Shown here: positions 1 to 9,598 of the stretch, in pieces | Layout of the letters: the number at the start of each line of letters is the position of its first letter | Numbering within the stretch: the first letter of the stretch is position 1 | Assembly (NCBI RefSeq): GCF_026340975.1 | Contig: NZ_JAPEOS010000003.1 | Span: forward strand, 1,736,001-1,800,000 | Source: Streptomyces sp. NBC_01214 | GTDB taxonomy: Bacteria > Actinomycetota > Actinomycetes > Streptomycetales > Streptomycetaceae | DNA: 64,000 nt | Reading direction: 5' to 3' | Position numbers and translations under genes: made by a program | The notes under the pieces: generated by a model | What the model saw: only the letters and a program-made list of their open reading frames with translations | What the model was told of the DNA's origin: nothing | The model's database searches: none

Positions 1-192
1 CAGGACGGGATGGACGAAGTTATCGGGGAGCCAGCTCATAGCGCCCGACCGTAGCAGCGCGCGGCCGTCCGCTCCCCCTGGATTTCCCCCCTATACCGCC
101 AGGCCCTGCTCTCATGCCGGGCAGTGCCCGCGATCACCCGATCGAGACTCCCGGTCGATCGACAGACTCCATGATCGGTATGGCAACGGCTT

Positions 193-1783
193 CTGAGCTT
201 TGTGTTTAACCTCGCCGGGTCACCTGACCTGCTGATCTTGGCTTCTTCCTGAGACAGCAGGACGGCCGTTCTTCACGCTTCGAGGTGTCGAGCAACGTCG
301 CGTGAAGGAACGGCCGCTGTGAAGAGTCTGGCTTCTGCAGGTCCCGCTGACGCCGCGCTGAGCGTGCTGTCCCACTTTCGTGTCGAGTTCTACGACTGCC
401 TCTACAAGCGGGCGGATGCGCTTTTCGAGCTCACCGACGCGGTGCTGTGCGCCGATGGTCCGGTGACGTCGCTGGCCGAGCTCACGCTGACGGCCGAGCA
501 CCGGCGCGGGCACGGGGCGATGTACGACGCGGTCAACCACGGCTGGCTGGAACCGCGCCGCCTGCGCAGGCTCCTTGCCTCTACACCGCTGCCGCGGGCC
601 GCCGACGGGCGGATCGTCCTCGCGGTGGATGTGAGCAACTGGCTGCGTCCCGACGCTCCGACCAGCCCGGACCTGCTGTTCTGCCATGTCTACGGGCGGG
701 GCCGCAGTGCCGACCAGATGATCCCCGGCTGGCCCTACTCCTTCGTCGCCGCGCTGGAGACCGGGCGGACATCGTGGACCGCCGTGCTGGACGCGATCCG
801 GCTGGGACCCGCCGACGACGCCACGGCGGTGACCGCCGCCCAGCTCCGCAACGTCTTCACCCGGCTCCTGCGGGCCGGCCAGTGGAAGCCTGGTGACCAG
901 GACATTCTCATCGTCATGGACTCCGGCTACGACGTCACCCGCCTCGCCTACGTCCTGGCGGATCTTCCCGTCGAGCTGGTCGGCCGTCTGCGTTCGGACC
1001 GGGTGATGCTCCGTGACGCCGGCCCGCGCCGTTCCACTCCGCGCGGCGGGCAGCCCCGCAAGCACGGTGGTGTCCTCACCTTCGCCAAGCCCGAGTCCTG
1101 GCACACCCCCGACCAGGCCACTACGTGCGGCACCACCCGCTACGGCACGGCCGAGGCCCTCGCCTGGAACGGGATGCACCCGCGTCTGACGGCGCGCGGC
1201 CCGTGGCTCGATCACTGCGATGAACTCCCTTTGATCCACGGCACGTTGATCCGGCTGAAGGTCGAGCATCTGCCCGGCGACCGCGACCCGAAACCGGTCT
1301 GGCTGTGGTCCTCCAAGACCGGGATGACCGGCGCGGACGTCGACCTGCGCTGGCAGGCATTCCTGCGCAGATTCGACCTGGAACACACCTTCCGGCTCTT
1401 CAAGCAGACCCTCGGCTGGACCGTCCCCAAGGTCCGGGATCCCCACACCGCCGACCTGTGGACCTGGCTGATCATCGCCGCCCACACCCAACTCCGCCTC
1501 GCCCGCCCCCTCGCCGAGGACCTCCGCCGCCCCTGGGAACGTCCCGCCGAGCCACGACGGCTCACCCCCGCCCGGGTCCGCCGCGGGTTCCGCCACCTCC
1601 GCGCGAAGACCGCCCGTCCCACCGGCGCGCCACAACCCTCCGGTCCCGGTCCCGGACGCCCACCCGGCTCCAGAAACCGCAGGCCAGCACCACGCTACGA
1701 ACCCGGGAAGACCGTAAAACGAGCCGAAACCCTCACCGAACACGTCCGCCTGAAACAGCAGCGAGGTTAAACACCAAGCTGAG
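193..1783 (+). mobile_element. Insertion sequence with 23-bp terminal inverted repeats
   Basis: The left end (193-215) and the right end (1761-1783) are inverted repeats matching at 21 of 23 positions, with a perfect 14-bp core GTGTTTAACCTCGC. They enclose a single transposase gene, so the element is about 1.59 kb. I see no clear target-site duplication. The right end lies on the last codons of the ISL3 transposase on the minus strand, so this element appears to have inserted into, or recombined with, the ISL3 copy. Confidence 0.8.
319..1770 (+). CDS. DDE transposase of the inserted IS
   Basis: A 483-residue transposase that would cut and rejoin the ends of its own IS. A DDE triad is visible as D104 in the strand AVDVSNW, D200 in VMDSGYD and E354 in DLEHTFRLFKQ, the last being the usual transposase helix with Glu followed by basic residues. 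The C-terminal 70 residues are Pro/Arg-rich and probably disordered. The GTG start follows a GAAGG ribosome site. The stop codon lies inside the right inverted repeat, which is common in compact IS elements. The fold resembles IS4/IS701-like transposases of Streptomyces, but I cannot assign the family firmly. The frame is intact, so the element could be active. Confidence 0.85.
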   Translation: MKSLASAGPADAALSVLSHFRVEFYDCLYKRADALFELTDAVLCADGPVTSLAELTLTAEHRRGHGAMYDAVNHGWLEPRRLRRLLASTPLPRAADGRIVLAVDVSNWLRPDAPTSPDLLFCHVYGRGRSADQMIPGWPYSFVAALETGRTSWTAVLDAIRLGPADDATAVTAAQLRNVFTRLLRAGQWKPGDQDILIVMDSGYDVTRLAYVLADLPVELVGRLRSDRVMLRDAGPRRSTPRGGQPRKHGGVLTFAKPESWHTPDQATTCGTTRYGTAEALAWNGMHPRLTARGPWLDHCDELPLIHGTLIRLKVEHLPGDRDPKPVWLWSSKTGMTGADVDLRWQAFLRRFDLEHTFRLFKQTLGWTVPKVRDPHTADLWTWLIIAAHTQLRLARPLAEDLRRPWERPAEPRRLTPARVRRGFRHLRAKTARPTGAPQPSGPGPGRPPGSRNRRPAPRYEPGKTVKRAETLTEHVRLKQQRG

Positions 1784-3393
1784 TGAGGATCCGGGTCCGG
1801 AGGAGCATGAAGGAGGCCCGACGTACATCGGTCGCTCGAGTGTTTTCACGCGGTTGACATGGCCTTTGGTGACGCCTGAGCTCCAGTGAAGCGTGAGGCC
1901 GGCGGTGACGGCGTCGAGGTCCTGGCGGAGGAATCCTGCGAAACCGCTGGCCTGCTTCGGAGCGTCTTGCTCCGCCTGGCGGATCCACTGGGTCAGCAGG
2001 AAGCCGCGCCTGTGGCGGCGGAGCTCGGCGAAGGCTCGGACGAGGTCGCGGGCCCGGGCGATGTCCGGGCAGGCGACGCGCTCGCCGAGCAGGCCTCGTT
2101 CGAGTTCGGGTGGGAGAGTGTCCTGCGGTCGCATGATCCAGCTGGTGATCTTGCGGGGGCTGGGTATGTCTGCGCGGTCGGGTTCGGCGTGCCCGGCGCG
2201 GAGCGGGGCGAGGTGATTGCGGACGACCTGGCGGCTGCCGCGGTAGCCGCGTTCGCAGATCTCCAGGAAGAGGCGGCTGCCGCTGACCTGGCCGAGACTC
2301 TCGGTGAACCGGGTGTTCAAGTACGGCTTGAACGGATCCAGGACTCTGGCTGGCTGGCGTTCGTGGGCGGAGGCCAGGAGCTGGTCAAGGTCGGTGTCAC
2401 GGAAGCGTCGGACAGTTTTACGGTCGAGGTTGAGTCGGCGGGCGATGGCGCTGATGGTCCAGCCTGCGGCAACGAGTTCCTGGACGCTTGCGTATCGGCA
2501 GTCGCGTCCGGTCGATGATCGGCGTCCGCGGCAGCTTGTGCAGAGGGAGTTGCAAGAGAGGCGGCGCCTGCGGGCTGCGGTTGGTCTCTTCGTCGGCGCG
2601 TTTACGCAGGCAGGCGCGGTGCTGGTGGCAGGGCTTCTCCACCGCGGCAGCAAGGTTCTGGAGCAGGTGCCAGCGGTCGGCGACTTCCAGGGAGCCAGGG
2701 GCCGCTGCTTTGATCGCTCGTGTGTAGGCCGAAGCCCGGTCGCGGCAAGAAGATCTCGGCGCCGGGGTGGTCACGCAGTCAGGCAGCGAAGGTCTCGGAG
2801 GTGCGGTCGGGCAGGACGTCCACGACGCGGCCGGCTTCCATGTCGACGAGGATCGTGCCGTACGTGTGGCCCTCACGGGAGGCGAACTCGTCGACTCCGA
2901 GCACTCGCGGAGACCGTTCCGGCGCCGTCGGCGGATCCAGCAGCTCCGGCAGTCGCGTGCGTCCAGCGGCGAGCTGTTTGCGGCGGCACAGCCGTTCGCC
3001 GGCCCGCCCGCCGAGCTCGACCGCGACCTGGCGGAGCCAGGTCTTCAGCCCGAGGCTGGAGCGGCGATACCGCTCGCTCAGCCCGCCGACGTGCTCGACA
3101 AACGTCCGCCACGGACACGAGGCCCAGTCGCAGAAGAACCGCCGGACCCGCACCCGTACCCGGACCCACACCCGCACCCGCACGAGCAGCTTTCTCCCAG
3201 ACAAGGGCCGCTCGGCCAGCAACCGCTCGTAGCACGAATGCACCCGCCGGGCTCGGGCACGGCATCCCGGGCATCTGGGCTGCGGCCCGCAAGCGGCCGC
3301 CACCACGACCAGGGCCTCCGCCGTGAACTGCACGGCCTCCACACGCACATCGACGTCCGGGAACAGCACATCATCCAGAGAGCAAACCCCCAC
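1767..3393 (-). pseudogene. ISL3-family transposase, frameshifted
   Basis: Reading from 3393 the N-terminal part has the ISL3 zinc-ribbon region (paired Cys between residues 40 and 105) and the first catalytic strand LGVDEFASREGHTYG. The frame breaks near 2790; the next part (about 2600-2790) carries the second catalytic Asp (SCRDRASAYT) and ADRWHLLQNL. The frame breaks again near 2550, after which the C-terminal half runs to NRVKTLERPMY and ends in a third frame (LLRTRILTQ) at the right end of the neighbouring IS. At least three frameshifts make it non-functional. A run of Val-Arg dipeptides encoded at 3140-3190, just before the RRFFCD motif, looks like a local repeat expansion. The last codons are cut by the IS at 193-1783. 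Confidence 0.85.
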
Positions 3394-3592
3394 CAGCCCC
3401 GCATGCCCTGCCGAAACCTTCCAGCATGCGGCCCCTGACCTGGGACTTCACGAAACTCTGGTCAGCGCCAGTTTCAATGAGCGTCCCCGGGTCGGCGGCT
3501 TGGGGTCCCTCGTGGAGTGTGCGGGCCGTGTCGAGACGCCGGCTTCGTGTCGGCGGCCAATCCGGGACCCTCACGCACGGCCACACCAGCGA

Positions 3593-4438
3593 TCAGCTGC
3601 CTCCTGCGGAGAGGTCCCCGTGAAGGAGCCGTGCCGTGAGTTCCATGCACCGCGTCCGGGCCGCGGAGAAGCCATAGGGCATCTTGGTTACCGCTTCGAA
3701 GGCACTCATCCGGGCGTCCTCCTCGCCGCTCGCCTCGTCGTCGTAGATCTCGAAGAGCTTCTCCTCAGCCACCTCCAGTCCGGCGGCTTCTATGGCCTGG
3801 AGCAGGGCATTGTGGTGGGCGCAGTGTTGCGCGGCAAGTTCCTCGACCTGCGGGTCGTGGGGGTCGACGGTGTCATCGAGGGCGGCGTCGGCCGCGTCGA
3901 GGCGGTCTGCCTCGGCCCGTAGGTCGGGATGGGTCGCCAGGGTGATGAAAACGCTGGCCTGAATTGCGGCTCCCAGCGGCCCGAAGATCCGTTCCGTGAC
4001 CAGCAGGGTGTCCAGGTCGGAGGGGCGCAGTGCGCCAGAAGGCAGGTGGCTGAGCCGGTCCGTGACCAACGGGGAGAGCAAGCCCAGTGGGCTGCCCACG
4101 ACCCGCAGGCGCTGGACTGCCGCGCGCTGACGCTTGATGTCGGCCTCCTGGGCGGCCAGGGTCTCCTCCAGCCGGCCCAGGACGTCTTCAACGTCCCGGG
4201 CTTCGTCGAAGGCGGCCCGCATGTCGTCCAGGCTGATGCCGGCCTCGGACATCTTGCGGATCCACAGCAGGCGGATCATGTCGTCGTAGCCGTAGCGGCG
4301 GCGTCCGTCTCCGCCTCGCTCGGGCTCCGGCAGCAGACCGATCTGGTGGTAGTGACGAATGGCGCGCGGGGTGGTTCCGGCGAACGCGGCGGCATCGCCG
4401 ATCTTGACCTCGCGGGGAGGCGTGGCGGAGGGGTACAT
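3593..4438 (-). CDS. MerR-family transcriptional regulator
   Basis: A 281-residue regulator. Residues 10-80 form a MerR winged helix: KIGDAAAFAGTTPRAIRHYHQIGLLP followed in the family by a wing with GRRRYGYDD. A coiled-coil dimerisation helix (RLEETLAAQEADIKRQRAAVQRL) covers roughly residues 95-120. The remaining 160 residues are helical and contain no Cys cluster, so a metal sensor of the MerR/CueR type is unlikely; the ligand is unknown. I chose the ATG at 4438 because the MerR domain starts 10 residues later and GAAAGG lies upstream; longer frames lack similarity. No partner gene adjoins it, so it may control itself through the palindrome at 4481-4499. Confidence 0.88.
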   Translation of the reverse strand: MYPSATPPREVKIGDAAAFAGTTPRAIRHYHQIGLLPEPERGGDGRRRYGYDDMIRLLWIRKMSEAGISLDDMRAAFDEARDVEDVLGRLEETLAAQEADIKRQRAAVQRLRVVGSPLGLLSPLVTDRLSHLPSGALRPSDLDTLLVTERIFGPLGAAIQASVFITLATHPDLRAEADRLDAADAALDDTVDPHDPQVEELAAQHCAHHNALLQAIEAAGLEVAEEKLFEIYDDEASGEEDARMSAFEAVTKMPYGFSAARTRCMELTARLLHGDLSAGGS

Positions 4439-4480
4439 CGCAGACAGGGCCTTTCGTGCTGTGGTGCCCTCGACGACACC

Positions 4481-4499
4481 ACATGCCGCTACGGCATGT
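4481..4499 (-). promoter_or_regulatory. Candidate MerR operator/promoter
   Basis: A perfect 8-bp inverted repeat with a 3-bp centre (ACATGCCG-N3-CGGCATGT) lies 43 bp upstream of the MerR gene start. On the minus strand it directly overlaps a TTGCAC hexamer, the geometry expected for a MerR protein bound between -35 and -10 elements with a long spacer. The role is inferred from position and symmetry. Confidence 0.5.
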
Positions 4500-4534
4500 G
4501 CAACTACACACCAAACCACCCGGACCTTGACGGG

Positions 4535-5960
4535 GTATCGGGCGGTTCCCGAGCGATGGCGGACCGTTGTCAACGATGATCACTTGTGCTCCGGCCCCCT
4601 CCTCCGCCAGCTGGCTGGTCAGGTGGCGGTAGAAGTCGTCGATGGCGATAGCGATGGGGCGATAGCGATCGCGTCTGCGATCACCGCGTCTCGGGTGTCG
4701 CAGTGACCGAGGTTCTTCTGCGGGCTGTCGATCATGAGGAAGCCGGGGTGGGTGGCCGAGGATTCGATGGCCGCTTCGAAGACGGCCAGTTGCCAGGCCA
4801 GGGTCAGGAGCGTTCGGGCGCCGGATGAGGCCTCGCGGTAGGAGTCGCCGCGCACGTACGAGTCAAGTTCGTATCGACCATCGACTGGCTGAACTTCGGG
4901 TACCGCCACTGCCGCAGCAGCTCGTTGTACCGGCCGCTGATGCGGCCGATGATCAGGTCCCGGTCCTGCGCGGCATCTCCCAGCCGGTCGCGTTCCTCCC
5001 GCAGGCGGGCGATCTGCATCTCGTGCCGTTCCACCAGCGCGGCTCGCTTCTCCAGCCCGCTCTGGAGCTTGATCGCGTACTCGGCGTGCTGAAGGTGGCG
5101 AAGGACGTCCTCGCCCCGGCGCTGGAGGTCGTCACGAGCGGCGAGGAACGGGGCGACCTTGGGCAACGTCGCCCGGCCGACCGCGGCGGCGGCCTGCTCC
5201 TCGGCGAGTGCGGCGTCTTCCGCCTGGAGCTTCAGCGCGGCGGGTGAGCTGTCGGGGCTTTCGCCGCACGCGGTGATCTCCTTCAAGCGGGCCTTGGTGG
5301 TCCTGAATCTCGGAGGCGACATCCAGCCGGCCCCATCCAGCCACCCCCCATCCGGCCGGCGTTCGACGTCGGAGGTGCCGAGCGTCAGGTGCCCGTCGTC
5401 GTCGTGGGGCAACTCGTGGCTGCACAGGCCGCAATGGTCGTTCTCCGCCGACGGGGGAGAGGGAAGCCGGTGTAGGCAGCCAGGCAGGACAGGTCGTGAC
5501 GCTCAGAGAGGCGAACAGGTGCTGCGCCTCGGCCGGCATGTTGGGCTTGACGAGGTCGTCCGCGTACTGAACCCGTAGCGGCATCATGCGGGCGGGCGGT
5601 GTCTCGCAGTCGCGTACGGCGCCGGCGGCTCGCCGGGCGCGCAGCCGGCTTGCTGATGCTCGCGGCGCTCACGCTGGGTGGACGGGTCCGGCCTGCCCAA
5701 TTTCGTCCAGGGCCCGGAACTGTTCGTTCAGCGCCGGTAGTTCGCTCTCGTAGGTCTGGATCGTGAGTGCGTCGGCCACGGGAATGTCTTGTTCTTCGAC
5801 GAAAGCCCGACTGCGGCGAGTTCGGAGCGTGCCCGGGTGAGTCGGGCGCCCAGCTCCGTCCGCCGATTTCTTGATCATTCCAGGCAACCGATCGGGCCCC
5901 CTGTCGGTCGTACAGGAGTCGGGTGTGCTCGAACGCCTGACCCATGTGACACGAGGGGGA
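4535..5960 (-). pseudogene. SMC/Rad50-like ATPase, C-terminal part, frameshifted
   Basis: Pieces in different frames join into the C-terminal half of an ATPase. They include a paired-Cys zinc-hook region (TTCPAC around 5490, then HCGLC around 5430), a coiled coil between about 4930 and 5280, a signature-like SSGARTLLTLAWQL near 4820, a Walker B-like LMIDSPQKNL near 4730, and a terminal strand VIIVDNGPP near 4580. Breaks occur near 5450, 4880 and 4670; the last coincides with a short GCGATAGCGAT tandem repeat. The N-terminal Walker A half is missing and the 5' side abuts the surface protein gene. Such ATPases often belong to DNA-repair or phage-defence modules, but nothing nearby shows which. 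Non-functional as it stands. Confidence 0.65.
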
Positions 5961-5968
5961 CCATCTTG

Positions 5969-7285
5969 ATGCGGTTGAACCGCACACACAGCACTGCAGC
6001 GCGGCGGATCGGAGCGGCTCTGGCCGCCGGTACGGTGGTGTTGGGCGCCGCGACCACTGCCCAGGCAGCGCCGGTGCCGACCCCGGTGAAGCCGGCCACC
6101 GAGGTCGGTAAGCAGGGCCCGAACCGGCCTGAGGGCGACACGGACCCGTTCGGCGGTCTCGTCACCTCCGAGGAGCTCCTCGACACCACGGTCGAGAACG
6201 GCCAGAAGCAGAGCCTCCGTCTGGGCTTCAAAGTCTCCGGCGACAAGCCCGTCCAGGGGGCGGAGCTGAGCGTCCACCTGCCGCCGGGCCTGGAACTGAA
6301 TCCTCAGGAACGGCCGTCGAACTGCGAACACTTCAAGGTCGACCCCGTGCGGGAGTACCGTGACGAGTACCTGTTCTGCAGTTTCACCGGCACCTTCGAG
6401 CCGGGTAAGTACTACCGGCTCGACACGGGGCTGAACATCACCGCGACCCCGGAGTTGTGGCGGGACCTTTTCTACGTCTCCTGGACCCCGGGCGGCAAGC
6501 AGATCTACAAGCCGGAGCAGGGCGGGGTCAAGGGAACCGCCGCCGCCATCAAGGTCACACCGTCCGAGGCGTTCAAGGAGTGGGGTTTCTGGGGCCGCGA
6601 GGTGCCGGTCGGAAACCCCGCGAACCAGCCCGATTTCACCGTGGATGGAGCCACCGGCAGCGGCCCGGCCGGCGGCCAGGTACTGCTCAACCCCGGCTGG
6701 CAGATCAAGGGCACCGGGTCCGTCGCCACCACGGCCCTCGACGGCACCGTGGTGGAAACCGAGTTCGTGCTGCCGCCCGGCATCAGCTTCGTCAGCGGCC
6801 GCCCGGGCCCGGAAGGGCGCCGGGTGTTCGGCGGGACCGGCGGCTCGGTCAAGGGGATCTTCAAGATCGAATCGTGGGTCAAGCCGGGCACGTACCACGG
6901 CGAGTACCGGTACAAGGCAGACCGCGGCCTCGGCCAGCTCAAGATCGCCGACATCGACCGTGACCTCGGCAACAACACGGCCGCGCTCACCATCACCGTG
7001 ACGCCGGCCAGCGACCCGCAGCCCACCCCGTCGACGTCCGCCTCGGCCTCCCCGAGCCCGTCCGGCTCGACCACGCCCTCGGCTTCGGCTTCGGCTTCGG
7101 TCTCGGCCTCGGCCTCCGCGAGCACCGGCACGGGCACCGGCAACACCCCGGGCCCGAACGGCGGTACCGGCGGCAACCTGGCCAACACCGGATCCGCCGC
7201 GCTGGCCGCCGGCGGACTCGGCGCTGCGGCCCTGACGCTCGGCGGAGCCCTGTACGCCATGGCCCGTCGGCGCCGTTCGGCGTAA
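5969..7285 (+). CDS. Cell-wall-anchored surface protein with LANTG sorting signal
   Basis: A 438-residue secreted protein. A signal peptide covers about residues 1-34 (hydrophobic core AALAAGTVVLGAATT, cleavage near AQAA). Residues 35-350 look like a beta-rich extracellular region. A Ser/Ala/Pro/Thr-rich linker of low complexity follows. The C-terminus has the sorting signal LANTG near residue 404, then a hydrophobic helix and the basic tail RRRRSA. LAxTG is the motif used by Streptomyces class E sortases, so the protein is expected to be linked to peptidoglycan. No sortase gene is in the window. The ATG at 5969 is preceded by GAGGGGGA; a longer upstream frame lacks a signal peptide. Ligand or adhesion target unknown. 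Confidence 0.85.
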   Translation: MRLNRTHSTAARRIGAALAAGTVVLGAATTAQAAPVPTPVKPATEVGKQGPNRPEGDTDPFGGLVTSEELLDTTVENGQKQSLRLGFKVSGDKPVQGAELSVHLPPGLELNPQERPSNCEHFKVDPVREYRDEYLFCSFTGTFEPGKYYRLDTGLNITATPELWRDLFYVSWTPGGKQIYKPEQGGVKGTAAAIKVTPSEAFKEWGFWGREVPVGNPANQPDFTVDGATGSGPAGGQVLLNPGWQIKGTGSVATTALDGTVVETEFVLPPGISFVSGRPGPEGRRVFGGTGGSVKGIFKIESWVKPGTYHGEYRYKADRGLGQLKIADIDRDLGNNTAALTITVTPASDPQPTPSTSASASPSPSGSTTPSASASASVSASASASTGTGTGNTPGPNGGTGGNLANTGSAALAAGGLGAAALTLGGALYAMARRRRSA

Positions 7286-7429
7286 CGGCACACGCCGTGC
7301 ACCGCGCCGACGCCCGTGAGGGACGCCGGCGAGTCCCGTGCGGGGCGGTTCAACGCCCCGCACGGGACGACTCGACGCCGCTCACCGGCCCGGGCCACGG
7401 CGGCGTCCACCGGCCCGCCGGTTCCACCC

Positions 7430-8005
7430 ATAGCCGCCGACCTCCTCACCGCAGGATTCGCCGCGCGCCTGACCGGCGGCCCCACAGTGCAGGCGTGGGA
7501 GGCGAAGCTGGCCGTCTACGGCACCGAGTACATGAGCCTGGGCGCGGCCGACATCCAGCGCCGCGTCGCCGCGTCAGCGCCGAGCTCGCCACCGTCCAGC
7601 AGCAGCTCGACGACCGGCGCCGGTGACCGGTCGCGGCCCGTCCGATGACCCCGTACGCGAAGACGTTCCCCGGCTCGGACGACGCGAGGGCGGTGTACCG
7701 GTACCGGATGGCCGCGAAGGCCGCCGACGCCTCCGAAGACCTCGACACCCGCGTCGGGGTCCGCGACCGCGCCGAGATCGCCCTCGTCCACGAAGGCGCG
7801 GCACTACCCGATCGCCGACCTGATCACCGACCAAGCCATCGCCCTCAGCAACAACAGACCCTCCCTCAGCCTCCTGAACGCCGTCTTCGGCAAGGCCCAC
7901 ACAGCCGCCCCCCGCGGCGACCACCCCACCGCACGCACACCGCTCGCCGAAGGCCGCCGCATCTACGCCATCATGACCGCATTCCCCACAGAGGTGGCTC
8001 CATGA
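7430..8005 (+). pseudogene. Fragments of a TPR-type DNA-binding regulator
   Basis: Short stretches in three frames resemble the C-terminal TPR-like half of Streptomyces helix-turn-helix regulators. They are VQAWEAKLAVYGTEYMSLG (about 7490), AELATVQQQLDDRR (about 7585), a piece with FPGSDDARAVYRYRMAAKAA (about 7660) and one with LSLLNAVFGKAHTAA (about 7870). No helix-turn-helix segment is present and each piece is short. The last frame ends in a TGA that overlaps the ATG of the next gene (ATGA at 8002), so the remnant may still matter for translation of that gene. Family assignment is from remembered similarity and is moderate. Confidence 0.5.
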
Positions 8006-9321
8006 CCCGGGAACGTCCTGCCTACTACGAACTCGGCTACGGCGAGGACTTCGGTCTGACCGCCCTGACCGAACGCCTCAGCCGTCCCGGCTCCGCCACC
8101 AGCCCGGCCGCCGCGCTCCGGTTCGCGGAGGAGCTGGCCGACCGATCAGAGGGCGAGGAAGCCGTCGAGCTGGGCGAGGACGCCCGCCGCCTGCTGGCGT
8201 CCGAGCTCTCGGAACTTGTCCTTCACACGGTGTGGCTGGCCTCTACCGGGAACGCCTTCGACCCGACCGGCCACGGCATGACCTGCCGTGCCTGGCTGGA
8301 GCGGATCTCGGAAGTGTCCACCGCACGGCTCCGGCAGAACAAGGCGTCCTGCACGCAACCGCCGGTGCGGCCGGTACGGGACTCGCAGCTGTGCCAGGCG
8401 GTCGTGGCGGAACTCCGCGTCACGACCCCGGCCCTGATGGACGCTTCTCCGCTGCCGCAGCTCGTCGACTGCCTGGAACACGTGGTGACCGACGCCGACG
8501 CCGATCTCGGCATGCGCCTGTTGCTCCGCGCGCTCAAGTCGCACTCCGTGCCCGTCCCGTACGGGCAGTACCACCGCCTGCTGGCCCTCGGCTGGCAGTT
8601 CGGCCTCCCCCCGGGCGCCGTTCACGACGGCCTCGCAATCACCTGGCCGCCGGTCAGCACCGCCTCGCGGCAGGGCCTCAACGGGGACTTCGGGCTCTCC
8701 CGACTCGCCAGGCAATTCACGGCGGGCTGGCACTACCGCACGCCCCGCGAGGCAGTCGCGGCTGCCGTGAAGGCCGACGGCTACGAGCGCCCTCCGGGCT
8801 CGGAGGCAGCGGTGCTCCTGGAGGACACACGTCGGGTGCTCGACACCGGCCTGTCCGATGACGCGATCACCGTCTCGTGGCTGGCGGCAACGGACCGTGG
8901 CTACAACATCGACCGGTCCGGCGTCAGCGGCCGGAAGTGGCTGGAGCAGGTCGCCGAAGTGTGCGAGGAGCACCTGACCGAGGTCGCACCCGCCTACGTC
9001 CCGGCGGCCCCGCCGCCGGCCACTGGTGCCGGCGACGAGGTCCTGCGAGAGATCCGGGACATGTCCCCCCTCGCCGCGAGCACGGCGGTCAGCCCCGACT
9101 TCCACCCCCTTGACGGCACCACGGTGATGGAAGCCCTGGAACAGATCGCCACCCAGGTCGACCCCGACCTCGGGTTCCGTCTGCTCCTGCGCACAGTGGA
9201 GGTCCTCCAGCTGCCGCTCACCGTGGAGCAGTACACCCGCTACGAGGCCCTCGCCAGCCGCTTCCACTATGGCGAGGACCACCTCCTCTTCTCGGTCGAC
9301 CACCTGGTGCAGCGCACCTGA
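8002..9321 (+). CDS. Hypothetical protein with an internal duplication
   Basis: A 439-residue soluble protein of unknown function. It contains two related halves. The motif LLASELSELVLHTVWLAST...GMTCRAWLERISEV in the first half corresponds to VLDTGLSDDAITVSWLAAT...GVSGRKWLEQVAEV in the second. Likewise LPQLVDCLEHVV...DLGMRLLLRALKSHSVPVPYGQYHRLLAL matches VMEALEQIATQV...DLGFRLLLRTVEVLQLPLTVEQYTRYEAL. Repeats of about 200 residues with such helix spacing suggest an alpha-helical scaffold, as in some immunity proteins, but this is inference. No signal peptide or membrane segment. The ATG overlaps the stop of the upstream remnant; GAGGTGG lies 8 bases upstream. A stem-loop follows the gene. Confidence 0.75.
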   Translation: MTRERPAYYELGYGEDFGLTALTERLSRPGSATSPAAALRFAEELADRSEGEEAVELGEDARRLLASELSELVLHTVWLASTGNAFDPTGHGMTCRAWLERISEVSTARLRQNKASCTQPPVRPVRDSQLCQAVVAELRVTTPALMDASPLPQLVDCLEHVVTDADADLGMRLLLRALKSHSVPVPYGQYHRLLALGWQFGLPPGAVHDGLAITWPPVSTASRQGLNGDFGLSRLARQFTAGWHYRTPREAVAAAVKADGYERPPGSEAAVLLEDTRRVLDTGLSDDAITVSWLAATDRGYNIDRSGVSGRKWLEQVAEVCEEHLTEVAPAYVPAAPPPATGAGDEVLREIRDMSPLAASTAVSPDFHPLDGTTVMEALEQIATQVDPDLGFRLLLRTVEVLQLPLTVEQYTRYEALASRFHYGEDHLLFSVDHLVQRT

Positions 9322-9350
9322 CCCACCTGCCTGAACCGGCACGCACAACC

Positions 9351-9380
9351 AGAGCACCCCTCCCTCCGGAGGGGCGCTCT
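9351..9380 (+). terminator. Stem-loop terminator
   Basis: AGAGCACCCCT and AGGGGCGCTCT form an 11-bp stem with one G-T pair and an 8-base loop, 30 bases after the stop of the duplicated-domain gene. No T-run follows, as is usual in Streptomyces. Confidence 0.65.
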
Positions 9381-9569
9381 GCGTCATCGGTCCCTCAACC
9401 GGAGGCGCCAGACGACCATGCCTTGGCCGATCGGCCGGTCGGTATGTGGCAGGAGCGCGTAATGCGGGAAGGGACCGGCAGTTGTTGGGGGGTGGGGGAG
9501 GCTTCCTGATGAAGCAGGCAACGGAACGAAGACAGCTACCTTGGCCGATAGAGTCGCAGCTCAGACAAT

Positions 9570-9598
9570 GTCGACCCCGCGCCTGCGGGGATGGTCCG
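9570..9598. repeat. Solitary CRISPR-like repeat unit
   Basis: This 29-bp unit has the hairpin core CCCCGCGCCTGCGGGG and the end GATGGTCCG typical of actinobacterial type I-E repeats. Its last 23 bases match 22 of 23 with a unit at about 15539-15561. No second repeat is found 60-61 bp away on either side, so it is an isolated unit. Confidence 0.35.

Noticed and set aside
220..1743. 507-codon frame on the minus strand
   Set aside because: Mirror frame of the IS transposase on the plus strand, which has the DDE motifs; the protein has no domain and a Gly/Val/Arg-rich bias.
5669..7363. 564-codon minus-strand frame
   Set aside because: Overlaps the LANTG surface protein gene, which has signal peptide and sorting signal; composition is that of an antisense frame.
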